Below are positions 49,401 through 59,773 of a stretch of DNA of 64,000 nt, in pieces. The DNA comes from Rhexocercosporidium sp. MPI-PUGE-AT-0058 (taxonomy: Eukaryota; Ascomycota; Leotiomycetes; Helotiales): NCBI GenBank assembly GCA_020746875.1, contig JAGTJL010000005.1, forward strand, positions 1,798,001 through 1,862,000, read 5' to 3'. Positions within the stretch are counted from its first letter, which is position 1, and every line of letters starts with the position of its first letter. The notes under the pieces were generated by a model. It was not told the DNA's origin. It saw nothing but the letters and a program-made list of their open reading frames with translations, and did not search any database. The translations under genes and the position numbers were made by a program.

Positions 49401-50489
49401 CTCTAGGGCACAGCTAGGTACCTGTATTGCGACAAGTTCCCGACGAACACTGTTTATCTCGAAAATAACAATCGTAACCGAATACCGTTGAAAACTATGG
49501 ACGTCCGAACCGGGCAATTTTTCATAGGGCAGGGACTAGTTTTGTACGGGTTGTGAGCAGATAGATGGCAGAATCAAAGAGCCATGATTTGTTTCAAGCG
49601 CAATGTAATGACACACGCTTATTGGTCGAAGCTCTGTCACCACAGATGGATCATGGTTGTGTTTCAACGTGCCGGGTACACCCTCTCCGCCGAATAGCTG
49701 AGACGCTCACAGATCTGATGTCAAGCAGGATGCGAAGCCCGGGTCAGAAACTCAAATTTTGTAACTATAAAAGTTACTGCATGAGAGGACAGAAGCTATC
49801 GAGACGTCGCTGCCGTCGTGTCTTTCTTGACAATAGAGGTCAATATTGCGAGCCCCAGACGCCAAGTGAAATGCGACTTGAAACATGTTTGTAGCCATGA
49901 TCAGTCTTATCGTAGGGTTCATGAGAGGCAAAAGAAAAAAGAAAGTAGGTGAGCTTAACGACGACCTATTCAAATGACAGAGCTTATGAGATCGATGCTG
50001 ATCCGTTAAACAAAGAAGCTGTTCTCAGGAGCTTTTGCCTGACTGTACTTTTCTCTATCAGATACAGCAGAACGCACCCGAGGAAACGAATTCAAATTAT
50101 TGCTACACTGTAGTTACCTGCCCGCTTGGGCAGTATGGCCAATCAGAAGGATGAGGAGAAAAGGGAAGAAATAGGACAAATCGAAGAATTGCTTTCTTCA
50201 TCCATATCTCGCCTAATCTACAAGGTGGCATCCTCACCATGGACAAAATTCTCTACATGAGATAGGACGAATGCTGCCGATCTCCAAATGTTACAGGCTC
50301 TTCGTCTCTATATAGAATGGTTTGGTCTTGCCATCCCGTTTTGACGGGGCATGTCACTCAGATGTGACTGTGGTGCATTTGCGATTCTTTGTAAGATGGC
50401 CAGAAGCTGAAAGTCGGGCTGTGCTGTGCCTCTGCTTTCGCTTCGTCGATAGATGGAGTTTCGATTGCCAGTTCAGAAGTACTTTGATG
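49401..50489. other. 1.1 kb intergenic region, no supported gene
   Basis: This is the promoter of the Zn2Cys6 gene plus the 3' UTR of eIF2B alpha. A 109-codon plus-strand frame at 49565-49894 starts with ATG but has no family signal or splice context, and is arginine- and cysteine-rich by chance. Confidence 0.4.
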
Positions 50490-52030
50490 TCAATACCACA
50501 CACTAATCAACTCCTCACTGACCGCGCTAGGTGTCAAGACGCCGGTTTCAGTGATGAGTGCCGAAACAAGGGCTGGTGGCTGTCCGAACATTAGCATACT
50601 CTGAAGACATCAGAATCCAGACTTACTGTGAAGTCAACAGCATCTACTGCGGTATTTGGTTTGGGTAGATCCATCTTTCCGAAATACTCTTTAGTTGGTG
50701 TCCTGTCCACGAATTTTCTCTCGTCATCCGTCAAGTCTTTCTTGTCCTCCGTCTCAAATTCGATAACCTGCTGGTCGATGCCGAGATCGTATTGGCCCAG
50801 AGGATAAAGCCGAACGAACTTGTGACTGCGAAATATTAGCACTATTAGATAAGATGGTTTTCAATGGGGAGAGAAGGGGACTTAGAAGAGGGTGCTTCTA
50901 GACCAATTCCCAGGTTCCTCCGGCCCAGGACAAAGATAGAACCATACATACCTTTCCGCAGCAACGTAGAATGGCTTTCCAGCCGCCTTTGCCAGCAAAG
51001 CAATTTGGTAGGTGCCCAGCCTCGATATGATCCCTCCATTCTCAACGACACCTTCAGCACCAACAATTACCAAGTTGACCTTGCCCATCGCATAGCCTAC
51101 GGCGCCCTCGCCGATTGTGGCAACTGGGACACCCTTCGCCCTCAACAGAGACACAACAGCCTTGCTTTCTGCCCTACGCGCTTCATTCATCACATATATG
51201 ACTTTGAATCTGACGTTGCCTCCGGTTTTGCTGGCCTCTGCCGCCTTCCCAAGTAGTGTACCGACAACTCTCGATCCGCCGTGTGTCAGGACTACACTTC
51301 CGTCACGGACAAAGTGCCTTCCATATGCAGCAATTCTCTCCCTGGCAGCCTTCGCCCGAGTCACGAAAAGTCTTCCGTTGCTTAACAGGTGTTGTCGTAC
51401 CGTCTCGAAGTCACCAGTGCTTGTAGGCTTCATCGAGCTGATCATGTAGCGCTGGAATAAATCCGTACCGGCGGAAAGGGAAATGGAGTTGGGGATTCGG
51501 GACTTCAGGTAGTCGGATTGGGTCTTGACCAGATCGAGAAACTCGTAGACAGTGTCGGCGCTTGATTGTACAAGAAGCTCGATCAAAGCCTCAATTGCTG
51601 CGACCGGCATAGTGATCTCGGGGTCTTCTCGCAGGAGACGGTTGTATGTTTCGACAATGCTACATCAAGAATGAGTCAGTCGTGTTTGCGCGCGCCTTGA
51701 GAGGGGAATTTGGGGGGATATGTACTCGAAAGATTTGGACTTGTCATTCTGGGGGATATTGCCTAGGGACGCCATTCTGGTCAAAGCTGGAGGATTGCCT
51801 GCTAAAGGAGGTGGCGTTGTGCTGCCTTCAAAGGATCGAGATGCAAAGGCGGCTGTGAACAAATATATATTTCTCGTCAGCGAGGCTGCCAGTCCAGAAT
51901 ACTATACAAGTGCGCGCGCACGCTACCGTGGGCGACGGCGCATCACTAAAGACGACCTAAGGCAAGACCACCAACAAAATGGACTGGACTGGACTGCATC
52001 GGACTTACTGGAGCTCTCGGGAGAATTCAT
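50490..52030 (-). CDS. GCN3: Translation initiation factor eIF2B subunit alpha
   Basis: Five exons (52030-52009, 51852-51726, 51659-50952, 50825-50627, 50579-50490) give 381 residues. After a Ser/Pro-rich N-terminus the family starts: [27 protein letters not shown]. Later landmarks are VLTHGGSRVVGTLL, NEARRAESK, VNLVIVGAEGVVENGGII, YVAAESHKFVRLYPL and a C-terminal ALITETGVLTPSAVSEELI. This is the regulatory alpha subunit of the guanine nucleotide exchange factor for eIF2 (Gcn3 in yeast), which senses phosphorylated eIF2 alpha. Exon 1 is only 22 nt, defined by a GTAAGT donor and a CGCTGAC branch. If exon 1 were not used, translation could start at the ATG at 51775. Confidence 0.94.
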
Positions 52031-52966
52031 GATGATGATGATGATAGATGGGATGGGATGAGATGGATGGTTAGGAGATAGGACAACGTTTCGTAGAAGA
52101 AGTCTGGCTATGACATGAATAAGGATAGAAGGAGGAAGGCAGAGCAAGGCAAAGCAAGGCAGTTAGTTCATAGGTAGGTAAGAATGAGAGTAGTAATAGC
52201 AAGCAAGCAAGTACTGTCCGTACAGGTCATGTAATGTAATTAATTGTAACAGGCCAAGGCCAAGTCAAGTGGGGGGGCGGGTGTCAGGAGAGAAGAGGAG
52301 AGGAGAGGAGAGGAGACAGGACAGGAGAACAGTCTGTACCTCCGTATATGTATCTCCGTATATATACCTCCGCATACCGTACCTGCCTATCTAAAATATA
52401 CATACAGTAATAGCCGTGCGTGACGATCGGTTGGTCATCATTGTTGTTATTATATTGAATTGGGTCTGAGCAAAGCTCCCCCACCCCCACCCACTACTGT
52501 ACTTGTATCTACAGTACTCCCCCAACTCAGTACCATCAATAGCTTCGCGAGTAGCTTCAACAACCAAATACAACACCAAACCCCCCAACCCCCAACCCCG
52601 ACACAGCGCAGTACACCACGAAGCTCAAATCCATTCACGCTTCCCCATTCGCATTCGCATTCTCTCCATGCTTCCCGTGCATGCCTGTTCCTTCTAACGG
52701 ACGCCCTACAGTATTACCCTCTCTGCGGTCTGGATCAGCACGCAAGCAACCAAGCAAGCAAGCCAGCCATCACAGCCCAGCTTAGCCCCCAACAAGCCCA
52801 ACCCATGATTCCTCCCAACGACTGAATTCCTCTGCTTCGTCACTGCAGATCTGCTATCGAGCTCCCTGCGAGCAGCCACACACCTACCCATGAACCGTAT
52901 GGCAGCTGTCCCTACAGTATAAGCTCTGGATGAGCGTGGGAAGAACACGCAACGCCATACAACGCA
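52031..52966. promoter_or_regulatory. Divergent promoter region rich in simple repeats
   Basis: It lies between the divergent starts of eIF2B alpha and the glycosyltransferase-like gene. It has an ATG/CAT run at 52029-52045, AGCAAGGCA-type repeats near 52140, a GGAGA purine tract at about 52290-52316, and three 14 bp units of TACCTCCGTATATG type at 52337-52378. C/A-rich leader sequence leads up to the plus-strand gene. No coding gene is seen. Confidence 0.5.
52337..52378. repeat. Three tandem 14 bp units
   Basis: Units start TACCTCCGTATATG, TATCTCCGTATATA and TACCTCCGCATACC, so they differ at a few positions only. They lie in the divergent promoter region. Confidence 0.75.
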
Positions 52967-55103
52967 ATGCCTATGCCACCACGACTCTTTCCAGGCGACG
53001 TGGAGCTGGGGAAGAGAGATGACGATCACAGGCCTGGCTCGAAGAGTGGTGTGGGACTGGGTATTGCCTGGCAGCACCGGCAGATCCCTCACAAACCTCA
53101 TCGGAGGACTCTGAAGAGGATAGCTTTGGGGATACTCGTATTGATTGGATTCTACTATTTCTTCAAGAACATGCCCACGGATCTTGAGAGTCCAAGGCAA
53201 AGGCCGAACTACGGCCCTCCTCCTCCTGCTCCAAACCGACATCCTCCAAGTCCTCCTAAGGGGCAGGATACGGCTCCCAAGTCAGGCCAGAAAGATAATG
53301 TGGAAGTGCCCCAACACGACTTCAATGGTCCGATAAAATTCTACCACCTTGCCTCCAGTCTGCATGCGGCCTCGAGAACTAGAGGGTCCGAGTTGATCAA
53401 TAACAATGTGCTCTTTGCAGCTGCAAGTCTCAAAAGCGCCGCGATACTTCTACCAATTGCCTGCGACATGGCAATTAGAGAAAGGAACTTCGTACATTTT
53501 GCTCTGATGGGCAGAGACGAGATACCAATGGATATTCTGCAGTCTGTGAATGGTATCACGAAGGAGTGCAAGATAATGTTCCACGGTAAGTCTTAATCCA
53601 AGCTCTCTGGGCACGCTCTCTGGGCACGCTCTCACACACTCAGACGCTCGCCCAGATTATTCCAGCCAAAGTTCCGACTTTCGCATGGAAGTGAGTAGCG
53701 CAGCTGCTTTTGGACACATCAACACTTTCATACACCCCCAGGCGACTCTGATAGATGGCTCTGGAGAGGAAGAGCTCTGGTTTACAAGGGGCCTCAATGA
53801 TCGTGCAGTTACGCTGGGGAGGACAGTAATTGAACTACCCGACAACGTGGAAAAGAATCTGATGTGGCTAAACCTGCTGGACAGTGCTTCTCTAAGTGGT
53901 ACGTGGGGTCCGGACACTGGCAAATACATGCTAATTGAATCAGCCTGGAACAAAGTGTCTGTTGACATAGTAATACATGCTCAGCCTTCGGCATCTGGTT
54001 CTTTGATTAGACTGCTACAATCACTTAAGAAGGCTGATTTCTCCTCATCTGCACTCCCTCGACTGACGATCGAATTATCCCACGATATCGATGAACCAAC
54101 GAGAAGATATCTCGAGCATTTCCGCTGGCCTCCAATTCCTGATCATAAGACAGGAAGCATGCTCACTTTACATCACCGAATCCCTCAACATGGGCTCACA
54201 GCAGAAGAGAACTCTATTCGATTTCTCGAGTCCTTTTGGCCAGCTGATCCATTCATGTCCCATGTTCTTGTGCTATCACCAATGGTTGAACTGTCGCCTC
54301 TGTTCTTCCACTTTCTGAAGTACAACATTCTCGAATACATGTACTCTAACAACAGAGGGGACCTTCGGCAATTCCTCATGGGCATCAGTCTCGACTTGCC
54401 ATCAACGTACTTGAACGATTCGAGTTCGTTCGCTCCACCCGTAGGAAATTCTACCGTTGGCGACAGTGTAGTCTCGACCGGTGTTACACCTTTCCTGTGG
54501 CAGGCACCAAATAGCAATGCTGCTCTGTACTTTGGCGACAAATGGGTGGAAATTCACGATTTCGTTGGACAACTACTTTCTTCCCAGCATGCGCTACCAA
54601 CACCCACAACGCTCAACGAGAAATTGGTGAGTAAAACCTATCCTTCCTGGCTCGAGCATGTCTTGAAGCTTGTTCGCGCTCGCGGATACTGGACGATATA
54701 TCCAAATATCGACAGTCAGCACTCCCTCGCAGCTCTTCATCACGATCTCTTCAAACCTCCGGAGGAATACTCGGAAGAGATGAAAGCAGACGCAGCGGAG
54801 CCTGGAGAATTGACTGCAGACCCCAAAGAGCACCTCTCGCTTAGGGACAAGGAGAAGATGATCGTCAAGACCTCGCTGCTGAGTATCTTGCCAAAGAAAG
54901 GCGAGCTGCCTAGACTGTCGGAAATGCCTCTCTTGACTTGGGACGGCGGACTAGCTGATGTTGATGAGTTTAGAAAACGTGCTATCGACTACAGTAGCAT
55001 TTTCAGAAGGGAGATTGGGGGGTGTAGTGAAGATAGTGTACAAAAGGATAGGGTGGGAATGTTTGCTAGTGATCTTTTCTGTTTGAATGATCTGAAGAGT
55101 TAG
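52967..55103 (+). CDS. Type II membrane protein, glycosyltransferase 2-like fungal family
   Basis: Two exons (52967-53585, 53644-55103) give 692 residues. A short cytosolic N-terminus with basic residues precedes a single membrane helix (about 51-66, ending FYYFFKN), then a proline-rich stalk and a large lumenal domain, the layout of Golgi type II glycosyltransferases. Segments such as NNNVLFAAASLKSAAILLPIACDMA, LMGRDEIPMDILQSVNG and, later, VDIVIHAQPSASGSLIRLLQSL and DPFMSHVLVLSPMVELSPLFF resemble a fungal family often annotated as glycosyltransferase 2. I do not see a DxD motif with confidence, so activity is inferred. The 58 bp intron contains a 13 bp tandem duplication. Confidence 0.75.
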
Positions 55104-55554
55104 ATAAGCTGTGTATAAAGCGATTGATGAATTAGATGAATCTATACTATGTACATCAGAAGTATCAATGTCTTCGATTTGTCTGTGGGGGAGGATGTGA
55201 GCAGGACAGGCAGCCAGGGAGCTGTTTTCGCGATTCGTTGAGGTGATAAAGGGTCTGGCTGGAGCAGTACAATACAGACTGGTAGATGCACAAACCCCTG
55301 AAGCAGATTACTTCGCAAGACATGAAAGGCCGTTAAGTTCTGCCATCAAGCTCGGGGCTATAGTCAAGCACATGTGAAGCAATTCCTGTGGACCTTCTCA
55401 AGCCTGCGATGCACCAGCTCGTACTGCCTTGGTGCTGCATGTCCCACCGATGTCGGACTAAGCTACCCTTTGAGCGGTCACTTCAGCCGAGGAAAATACA
55501 CCAGAAATTTGTTTTTGATACATTCCGAAATAAGGTCCCCGAAAGCATGACAAA
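55104..55554. other. Intergenic region upstream of the tRNA gene
   Basis: It holds the 3' UTR of the glycosyltransferase-like gene and then the 5' flank of the tRNA-Val gene. No open frame of note is seen. Confidence 0.4.
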
Positions 55555-55695
55555 GGTCGGGTGGTGTAGTTGGTTATGTACGTTCTACTTCATGCAATCA
55601 CTTCAATCTCTACTAACACCTTCACAGCACATCTCGTTAACAGTTTACTGTGACATACTCCGAGAAGGTCCTGGGATCGAGCCCCAGCCTGATCA
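55555..55695 (+). tRNA. tRNA-Val (AAC) interrupted by two intervening sequences
   Basis: The acceptor arm GGTCGGG (55555-55561) pairs fully with CCTGATC (55688-55694), including two G-U pairs, and A55695 is the discriminator. The D arm GTG...CAC is complete only if 55578-55627 is removed. The anticodon stem is TCTCG/CGAGA with loop TTAACA-C, anticodon AAC at 55639-55641, and a normal-position 17 nt intron (55643-55659) after base 37. The T arm is CTGGG-ATCGAGC-CCCAG (55671-55687); its loop starts A rather than T. Without both inserts 74 nt remain, the expected length for tRNA-Val. TTTTT runs about 7 nt and 15 nt downstream fit Pol III termination. The gene may be functional through an extra splicing step, or may be a recently disrupted copy. 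Confidence 0.75.
55578..55627 (+). other. 50 nt insertion in the tRNA D arm with spliceosomal intron signals
   Basis: It begins GTACGT, has CTACTAAC about 10 nt before the 3' end and ends TTCACAG. These are the same signals as the protein-gene introns in this window. Precise removal joins GGTTAT to CACATC and restores the tRNA-Val D arm. The length (50 nt) is in the range of the window's shortest spliceosomal introns. Whether it is spliced is not shown by sequence. Confidence 0.7.
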
Positions 55696-55755
55696 GTCAT
55701 TCATTTTTGCATTTTTGGCCTCTAATAAATAGTCTGTTCCCTTCCTGTTGGCGCT

Positions 55756-55997
55756 CAGTCTGGGAAAGCAAGTATAGCCGGAAAGCAAGTGTCGCGTATA
55801 TAAAAAGAACGGTAAAGACCTTTTTATTTAATAATATAGCTTTTCTTTAAATTCTTAACAAAAAAAAGTTGTAATTATTGTATAATAAGTATATTTGAGC
55901 TCTAAAAGTAATAATTTTCTTAATTTTCGCTTACAAATTAGGTGCTTTTTAGATGCGCGACACTTGCTTTCCAGCGACAACTCGCTTTCACCGACTG
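55756..55997. mobile_element. 242 bp MITE-like element with ~41 bp terminal inverted repeats
   Basis: Left end CAGTCTGGGAAAGCAAGT (55756-55773) matches the inverted right end ACTCGCTTTCACCGACTG (55980-55997) at 15 of 18 positions. Just inside, GGAAAGCAAGTGTCGCG (55780-55796) is a perfect 17 bp inverted match to 55956-55972. The core is very AT-rich, with no open frame. The CAGT-type ends resemble fungal Tc1/mariner-class elements, but a clear TA target duplication is not visible. It is probably a non-autonomous, possibly RIP-mutated copy, 60 bp downstream of the tRNA gene. Confidence 0.7.
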
Positions 55998-56609
55998 TAA
56001 GCGAGTGCCCGCAGCTTCACACAAGGGAACCGACTATTACGTACCTCCCTAAGTCGTAAGAAATGTCCGGCTCCCCTTTGTAAAGCTGCGAGTGCTCTTC
56101 TGTCTCTCCTTCGCTATGCTGCTCCGGAAAGTAGCACAACAGGCCCAATGCGGTGGCCGCCATAGCACACGCGAGCCTCATCGTGTCTGTGCTGTGCTAA
56201 GCCAGGCAGGAAGGGACGGAGGGACGGAGGGAGCTTTTTATACCTTGGAATTCGGCAGAATCTCGAGAGTCTCTCGTATTTGTTTGCTAGATGATATCTC
56301 ACTCACTCGGGTAGCTAGCCACTTCGAGAACCTAATTACTTCCCGAATTACTCGCTCTCCCTCATTTTGACGTCTTCTTCTCAGACACTGACTCAGTTCG
56401 TGTGAAAGTGCAAGTGGCGAAAGTGCTGGCTCTATCTAGTCTTGCCCCAGGCGGCCCACTATTCCAGTATCCATTCATCCATTCATCCATCCATCTTGTA
56501 ATTTTCATCTACTTCCACGACTTTACTTAAAGTACCTAAACTTTCTCTTTTTAAGCCCAAGTTATCCAAGACCATTCTCAACTGCTTCGCAGTTCACAAT
56601 ACGCATAGA
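55998..56609. other. Intergenic region, no gene seen
   Basis: This is the promoter side of the aminotransferase gene. Simple repeats GGGACGGAGG (about 56213-56231) and CATTCATCCAT (about 56473-56494) are present, plus a CT/AA-rich leader. A 92-codon frame at 56092-56370 has no family signal. Confidence 0.4.
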
Positions 56610-58161
56610 ATGACCATCAAAAAACCCATCAACCTCCTCCGCGGCTGGCCAAACCCCTCTCTGCTCCCCACCCCAGCAATCCTACGAGCAGCCCAGTCAG
56701 CCTTATCCGACCCCTCAATATCAACACCCGGTCTCCTCTACGGCCCAGATCCAGGATTTCAACCTCTGCGTGAGGAGATCGCCAAATGGCTCAGTGATTT
56801 CTACGGTGGTGATTCAGACGCAGACCGCATCTGTATCACGGGTGGTGCGAGCCAGAATCTAGCATGTGTTCTTCAAGTGTACACGGATCCTTTGAAGACC
56901 AAGGTTTGGATGGTTGCTCCGTGTTACTTTTTGGCGTGTAGGATCTTTGAGGATGCAGGCTTGAAGATGAGGGCTGTTGAGGAGGGAAGCGGTGGCATTG
57001 ATTTGGTTAGGCTAGAGAGGGAATTGGAGAAGTCTAGCCGTGAGAATGGAGAATCGAAAGTATGTAGTTTAATCTTGTTGAGATAGCATGGGTTAAGCCA
57101 TACATCCAGAGCTAACGAAAGACAGACCCTGAAACGCTCGACTCCCTGGTCAAAGATATACAGGAACATCATCTACTGCGTCCCAACCTTCTCCAACCCA
57201 TCCGGCAAAACCATGACTCTTGCAACTCGGGAGTCTCTTGTTAGATTGGCACGAAAATATGACGCTCTGATCATCACGGACGACGTTTACGACTTTCTGC
57301 AATTTCCCACCTCTTCGACAACTTCAGCCAGTTCGTTGTCGAAAGCATTGTTGCCTCGACTAATCGACCTGGATCGAACGCTGGAACCAGTGCCTTCCGA
57401 GGACGGTTTCGGAAATGCCATGTCGAACGGGTCGTTTTCAAAGATTGCAGGTCCAGGCGTCAGAACGGGATGGTCAGAGTCAACCCCGAGGTTTACGTAT
57501 GGTTTATCACAATGTGGCTCTTCTCGTAGTGGAGGTGCACCAAGCCAGTAAGTTATCTGACCTCTCTCAATCTCCATATCTGTGTCAGAGACTTCTATTT
57601 GGCCAAGTTTTGGAAGGGGGTTGTACCCTTACTAGAGGAAGTTACTCAGAGTTCCTTTCTAACACTTCTAGGTTGGCCGCCACCATGATGTCGGAACTGC
57701 TCAAGAACGGAGATCTACAATCTCACATTGAGAAAGTGTTGAATCCTGCATACAAGAAAAGATATGAAATCATGATCGAAGCCATCCAGAAGCATCTCAT
57801 TCCGTTGGGAGTAAAAGTCGGGGAAGTCAGCATCGAAGGCAAAGCCGTATTTGGTGGTTACTTCATCTGGCTCGAACTACCACAAACCACGAGCGCAGAG
57901 ATAGTGGCAGAGAGAGCAAAGAGGGACGAGAATTTAATCGTGGCTCAGGGGCATATATTTGAGGTTTCGAAAGATTCGAGTGTCCAGTTCAAAAACTCCC
58001 TAAGACTTTGCTTTTCTTGGGAGGAGGAGAGCGATCTGGAAGAGTCGATTGTGAGATTGGCGAGAGTGGTTAAGAAGGTTGGAGGTGGCGCTGGTTCGCA
58101 ATCGATGGATATCTTGGCGGACAAGCAGGTTGTGAAACAAGACTTAGGAGAGTTCCAATGA
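56610..58161 (+). CDS. PLP-dependent class I/II aminotransferase (Yer152c-like)
   Basis: Three exons (56610-57059, 57126-57547, 57672-58161) give 453 residues. The N-terminus INLLRGWPNPSLLPTPAI and LLYGPDPGFQPLREEIAKWL match the fungal branch of aminotransferases that includes yeast Yer152c (2-aminoadipate transaminase). ITGGASQNLACVL is the cofactor-binding turn. PTFSNPSGKTM and ITDDVYDFL carry the Asn and Asp-x-x-Tyr of the active site. The PLP lysine is K256 in SNGSFSKIAGPGVRTGW. Fold type I, cytosolic or mitochondrial; the amino donor cannot be fixed from sequence. It lies 205 bp upstream of a methyltransferase in the same direction; a joint pathway is possible but unproven. Confidence 0.9.
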
Positions 58162-58366
58162 CCGTTGGTGGGAAGGTAATACAAATTTTGAATGAGGTCG
58201 ACTACCATCTGCCGAACTGTGGATCCATCCTACCATGTGGCTGTGGGACTGCGCCAGTACAATTAGTTTATCGAAAGAAAACTATGACGAAATGCAGTAG
58301 GCGTTAACATATGCTCGAATTCCATCAAGTGAATCCCATATCCCGAAATAATATAACACTTTCGAT

Positions 58367-59260
58367 ATGTCTTCAGACATCAAATCAAAGAGCCAAGCTT
58401 TCTACCTCCCATTGTCTGAACGACCGCCCACAACAGCTTTCAGAAATTTACTTGCTGATTACAGCAACATACCCGAGAATGAAGTAAACAAGCATCTACA
58501 AGCCGTGGTAAACTTCCCATTGATGCCATATCATTCCATACACACTCACGTTAACAGCGAAATGATGCATGGGAACCACCCATACCCCTCCATCGGCCTC
58601 TTCGTCTGGCTAGATTTCGGTCTCAGCGGCGACGACCTCCCAAAATACGACCCAGAAATCACGAGAACAATCAAATCATCGTACGAGATAATCATCCAAA
58701 CACTCAAGAACGGCGGTAAATTCCTTGATGTGGGTTGTATGTTCGCCCAAGACGTGCGGAAACTCATCCATGACGGAGCGCCTGCAACTTCCGTCTACGG
58801 GACAGACTTACACAGGGAGTATTTCGATTTTGGATATAAGCTCTTCCGAGACGAGAAGATCATTCCTGAGAGTCGCTTTATTGCTGCTGATATTCTGAAT
58901 GAGGGTGATCCCGGATTGAGAGGTTCAGAGGGGGAGTTGGATGTCATTAATGCTACACATCTCATTCATGTTTTCGGGCTTGAGGATCAAAAGGCCCTTA
59001 TAAAACGCTTTATTAGACTACTGAAGCGAGAGACAGGCGTGATGGTGACAGTTAGGATGACAGGGCACTTGCAAGCTGGTTATCATACGGGTGCAAATGT
59101 GAAGTCAACTACCAAATCTGGCGGTGGCATCTGGGAGCACAACCCGGAGAGTTTCAAACATCTGTGGCAGGAAGTGGCTGAAGAGACTGGCGCGAAATGG
59201 GATGTACAATGCTGGTTTTGGAGATTTGGGATTCACACGGGTCTTGGGAAGAAGGACTGA
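58367..59260 (+). CDS. SAM-dependent methyltransferase, secondary-metabolism type
   Basis: A single exon of 297 residues. Motif I is GGKFLDVGCMFAQDVRKL from about residue 115, followed by YGTDLH (acidic motif II), ESRFIAADILNEGD and LDVINATHLIHVFG, as in class I Rossmann methyltransferases. The N-terminal part (FYLPLSERPPTT) and the C-terminal WFWRFGIHTGLG are typical of a fungal subfamily found both alone and in meroterpenoid and other clusters, where it methylates carboxyl or hydroxyl groups. No signal peptide or membrane segment is seen. The substrate is unknown. The only metabolic neighbour is the aminotransferase upstream; no backbone synthase is present in the window, so a full cluster is not supported here. 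Confidence 0.85.
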   Translation: MSSDIKSKSQAFYLPLSERPPTTAFRNLLADYSNIPENEVNKHLQAVVNFPLMPYHSIHTHVNSEMMHGNHPYPSIGLFVWLDFGLSGDDLPKYDPEITRTIKSSYEIIIQTLKNGGKFLDVGCMFAQDVRKLIHDGAPATSVYGTDLHREYFDFGYKLFRDEKIIPESRFIAADILNEGDPGLRGSEGELDVINATHLIHVFGLEDQKALIKRFIRLLKRETGVMVTVRMTGHLQAGYHTGANVKSTTKSGGGIWEHNPESFKHLWQEVAEETGAKWDVQCWFWRFGIHTGLGKKD

Positions 59261-59773
59261 TACAGGGAAATCGAGCACGGAATATGCACGTTCATCATCA
59301 CAAGAATTTAAGATGTAGCTCTCAGCACAGAAAATACGTATGTCGATTATACTCACGATTACTGTTTCGTTCGGGGAAAAAAGGGCGTTTTAAAGTGTTG
59401 TATTTTAGTGGCACATTATTGCGTCTGGGATAATGCTTTTGATAAGCTGTGAAGCCAGAGCAAACTTTCCGCGGTAAAGTTCATGTCCTGACTAAGCGGA
59501 ATTTCTGATCCTGCCTGAACGAACGCGCCACTTCACTGCCACACCAGCGAGCTTCAAGAAAGCAAGCTCAAAACACCCAAGGCAATGTACATGCTGTATG
59601 CAGATTGCAACAGCCGCTGACGCGACAAATTCGCTCATAAGATTCAGTTACAAGTGTAGTGTGAAAGTGGGTTTGCGTGTAGAAAGAAAATAAATCATTA
59701 CAGTAGGAGTCTATATGTTCGTTCCTCTAGTGAGAAAATAGACCTCCTATGACTATGCGTCAAATAAGCTTGA
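59261..59773. other. Convergent 3' region, no gene seen
   Basis: It holds the 3' UTRs of the methyltransferase (plus) and of the RGG-rich gene (minus). Only short frames are present. Confidence 0.4.

Noticed and set aside
49565..49894. 109-codon plus-strand frame upstream of the Zn2Cys6 gene
   Set aside because: Composition is Arg/Cys-rich by chance; no signal peptide or family pattern.
55555..55695. tRNA-derived SINE head instead of a tRNA gene
   Set aside because: All arms pair, the anticodon-loop intron is present and a Pol III terminator follows; SINE heads derive from RNA and usually show decayed arms and a longer body.
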